A stretch of 64,000 nt of DNA, taken from the NCBI RefSeq assembly GCF_009739515.1, contig NZ_CP046535.1, forward strand, positions 1,116,001 to 1,180,000. The letters run 5' to 3'. Positions within the stretch are counted from its first letter, which is position 1. The number at the start of each line of letters is the position of its first letter. The notes below the pieces were generated by a model. The model was not told where the DNA came from. It searched no databases and saw only the letters and a list, made by a program, of their open reading frames with translations. Source of the stretch: Sphingomonas profundi (GTDB taxonomy: Bacteria > Pseudomonadota > Alphaproteobacteria > Sphingomonadales > Sphingomonadaceae). Positions 63,519 through 64,000 of the stretch are shown here, in pieces. The translations under genes were made by a program, and so were the position numbers.

Positions 63519-63995
63519 ATGTCGATGACCAAGCCTGCCATCCACCACGATCAGCGCGCCGCCACGCGCGTGCCGCTGGGCCGCGACGGCACCGCGCGCG
63601 ATCCGCGCCAGCAGCCGATCGACATCATCATCGAGGATCTGTCGCGGGTCGGGTGCAAGCTGAACAGCCCGCTGCCGCTGCCGATCGACCGGGTGCTGAA
63701 CATCGGCATACCCGGCGTCGGCCGGCGCGAGGGGCGGGTGATCTGGGAGGCGCTGCCGGCGCACGGCGTGGAGTTCCTCTGGCCGCTCAGCGACGAGGAG
63801 GTCGCGTGCAGCCGCACGGCCGAGAGCCTGGTTCTCGGCGCCTTCCCGCAGCGGCTTGACGCGATGCTTCAGCCGGACGTGCCGCCCGACGTGCCGGGCC
63901 GGCTGCCGCGCGCGCTGGGCATCGCGGTGATCGCGGGCGGCAGCGTGGCGCTGTGGATCGCCTGCGGCTGGGCGTGGCTCGCGCTGGCCGGCTGA
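63519..63995 (+). CDS. PilZ-domain protein with C-terminal membrane helix
   Basis: A 158-residue protein. RAATR near the N-terminus (RxxxR) and DLSRVGCKL (D-x-S-x-x-G) are the two cyclic-di-GMP-binding motifs of PilZ. The C-terminal 25-30 residues form a membrane helix (ALGIAVIAGGSVALWIACGW). It probably responds to cyclic di-GMP at the inner membrane. ATG at 63519 has GGAG eight bases before it. Confidence 0.85.
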   Translation: MSMTKPAIHHDQRAATRVPLGRDGTARDPRQQPIDIIIEDLSRVGCKLNSPLPLPIDRVLNIGIPGVGRREGRVIWEALPAHGVEFLWPLSDEEVACSRTAESLVLGAFPQRLDAMLQPDVPPDVPGRLPRALGIAVIAGGSVALWIACGWAWLALAG

Positions 63996-64000
63996 GCGGC

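Overview
The window is about 64 kb of very GC-rich DNA with densely packed genes, many of them overlapping by 1-11 bases (ATGA, GTGA, TGATG). Gene content points to an alphaproteobacterium of the Sphingomonas group: three TonB-dependent receptors, a type II secretion operon headed by its prepilin peptidase, FGE-type sulfatases, and several families of short inverted repeats of the kind scattered through sphingomonad genomes. No rRNA, tRNA, phage, integrase, transposase or CRISPR locus was seen.

Layout. 1-4.7 kb: the 3' part of acetyl-CoA synthetase, acylphosphatase, DNA polymerase IV, a higBA toxin-antitoxin pair and a secreted esterase. 4.7-12.5 kb: a disaccharide-phosphorolysis operon (LacI regulator, GH65 phosphorylase, beta-phosphoglucomutase, MFS transporter, TonB receptor) closed by a strong terminator. 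12.5-24.7 kb: a mostly minus-strand catabolic cluster with two sulfatases, a TonB receptor, an MFS carrier, a phytanoyl-CoA-type dioxygenase, an FAD/NAD(P) protein, a flavin monooxygenase of the alkanesulfonate type and an aldo/keto reductase, plus a divergent Gfo/Idh/MocA dehydrogenase; it looks like uptake and breakdown of a sulfated or sulfonated compound. 24.7-32.7 kb: a LysR regulator divergent from a glycolate operon (glcD, glcE, glcF, glcG, malate synthase G, gamma carbonic anhydrase). 32.7-37.4 kb: a PepSY membrane protein, a TonB receptor and a Met/His-rich DUF2946-like protein, probably metal uptake, then a glycine-zipper protein. 37.6-51.5 kb: an SH3 protein and a complete type II secretion operon (gspO-C-D-E-F-G-H-I-J-K-L-M-N) followed by a small lipoprotein. 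51.6-64 kb: an AraC/GlxA-like regulator, VOC protein, nitronate-monooxygenase-like enzyme, glutamine amidotransferase, radA, cvpA, an Fe-S scaffold-like protein, a Kef-type exchanger and several small membrane or regulatory proteins ending with a PilZ protein.

The most unusual structure is in the pseudopilin genes. gspG, gspH, gspI and gspJ each carry 3-5 tandem copies of a 33-base (11-codon) unit coding for E-H-G-F-x4-R-S-A. The last copy in each gene is the prepilin-peptidase cleavage site itself (G|FTLxELM), so the site and its N-terminal flank have been amplified in register in four adjacent genes, giving very long leaders (about 44, up to 116, 89 and 60 residues). Two inverted repeat pairs also lie in this region, one of them read through in frame inside the GspI leader. 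A third pair overlaps the only available start codons of gspE.
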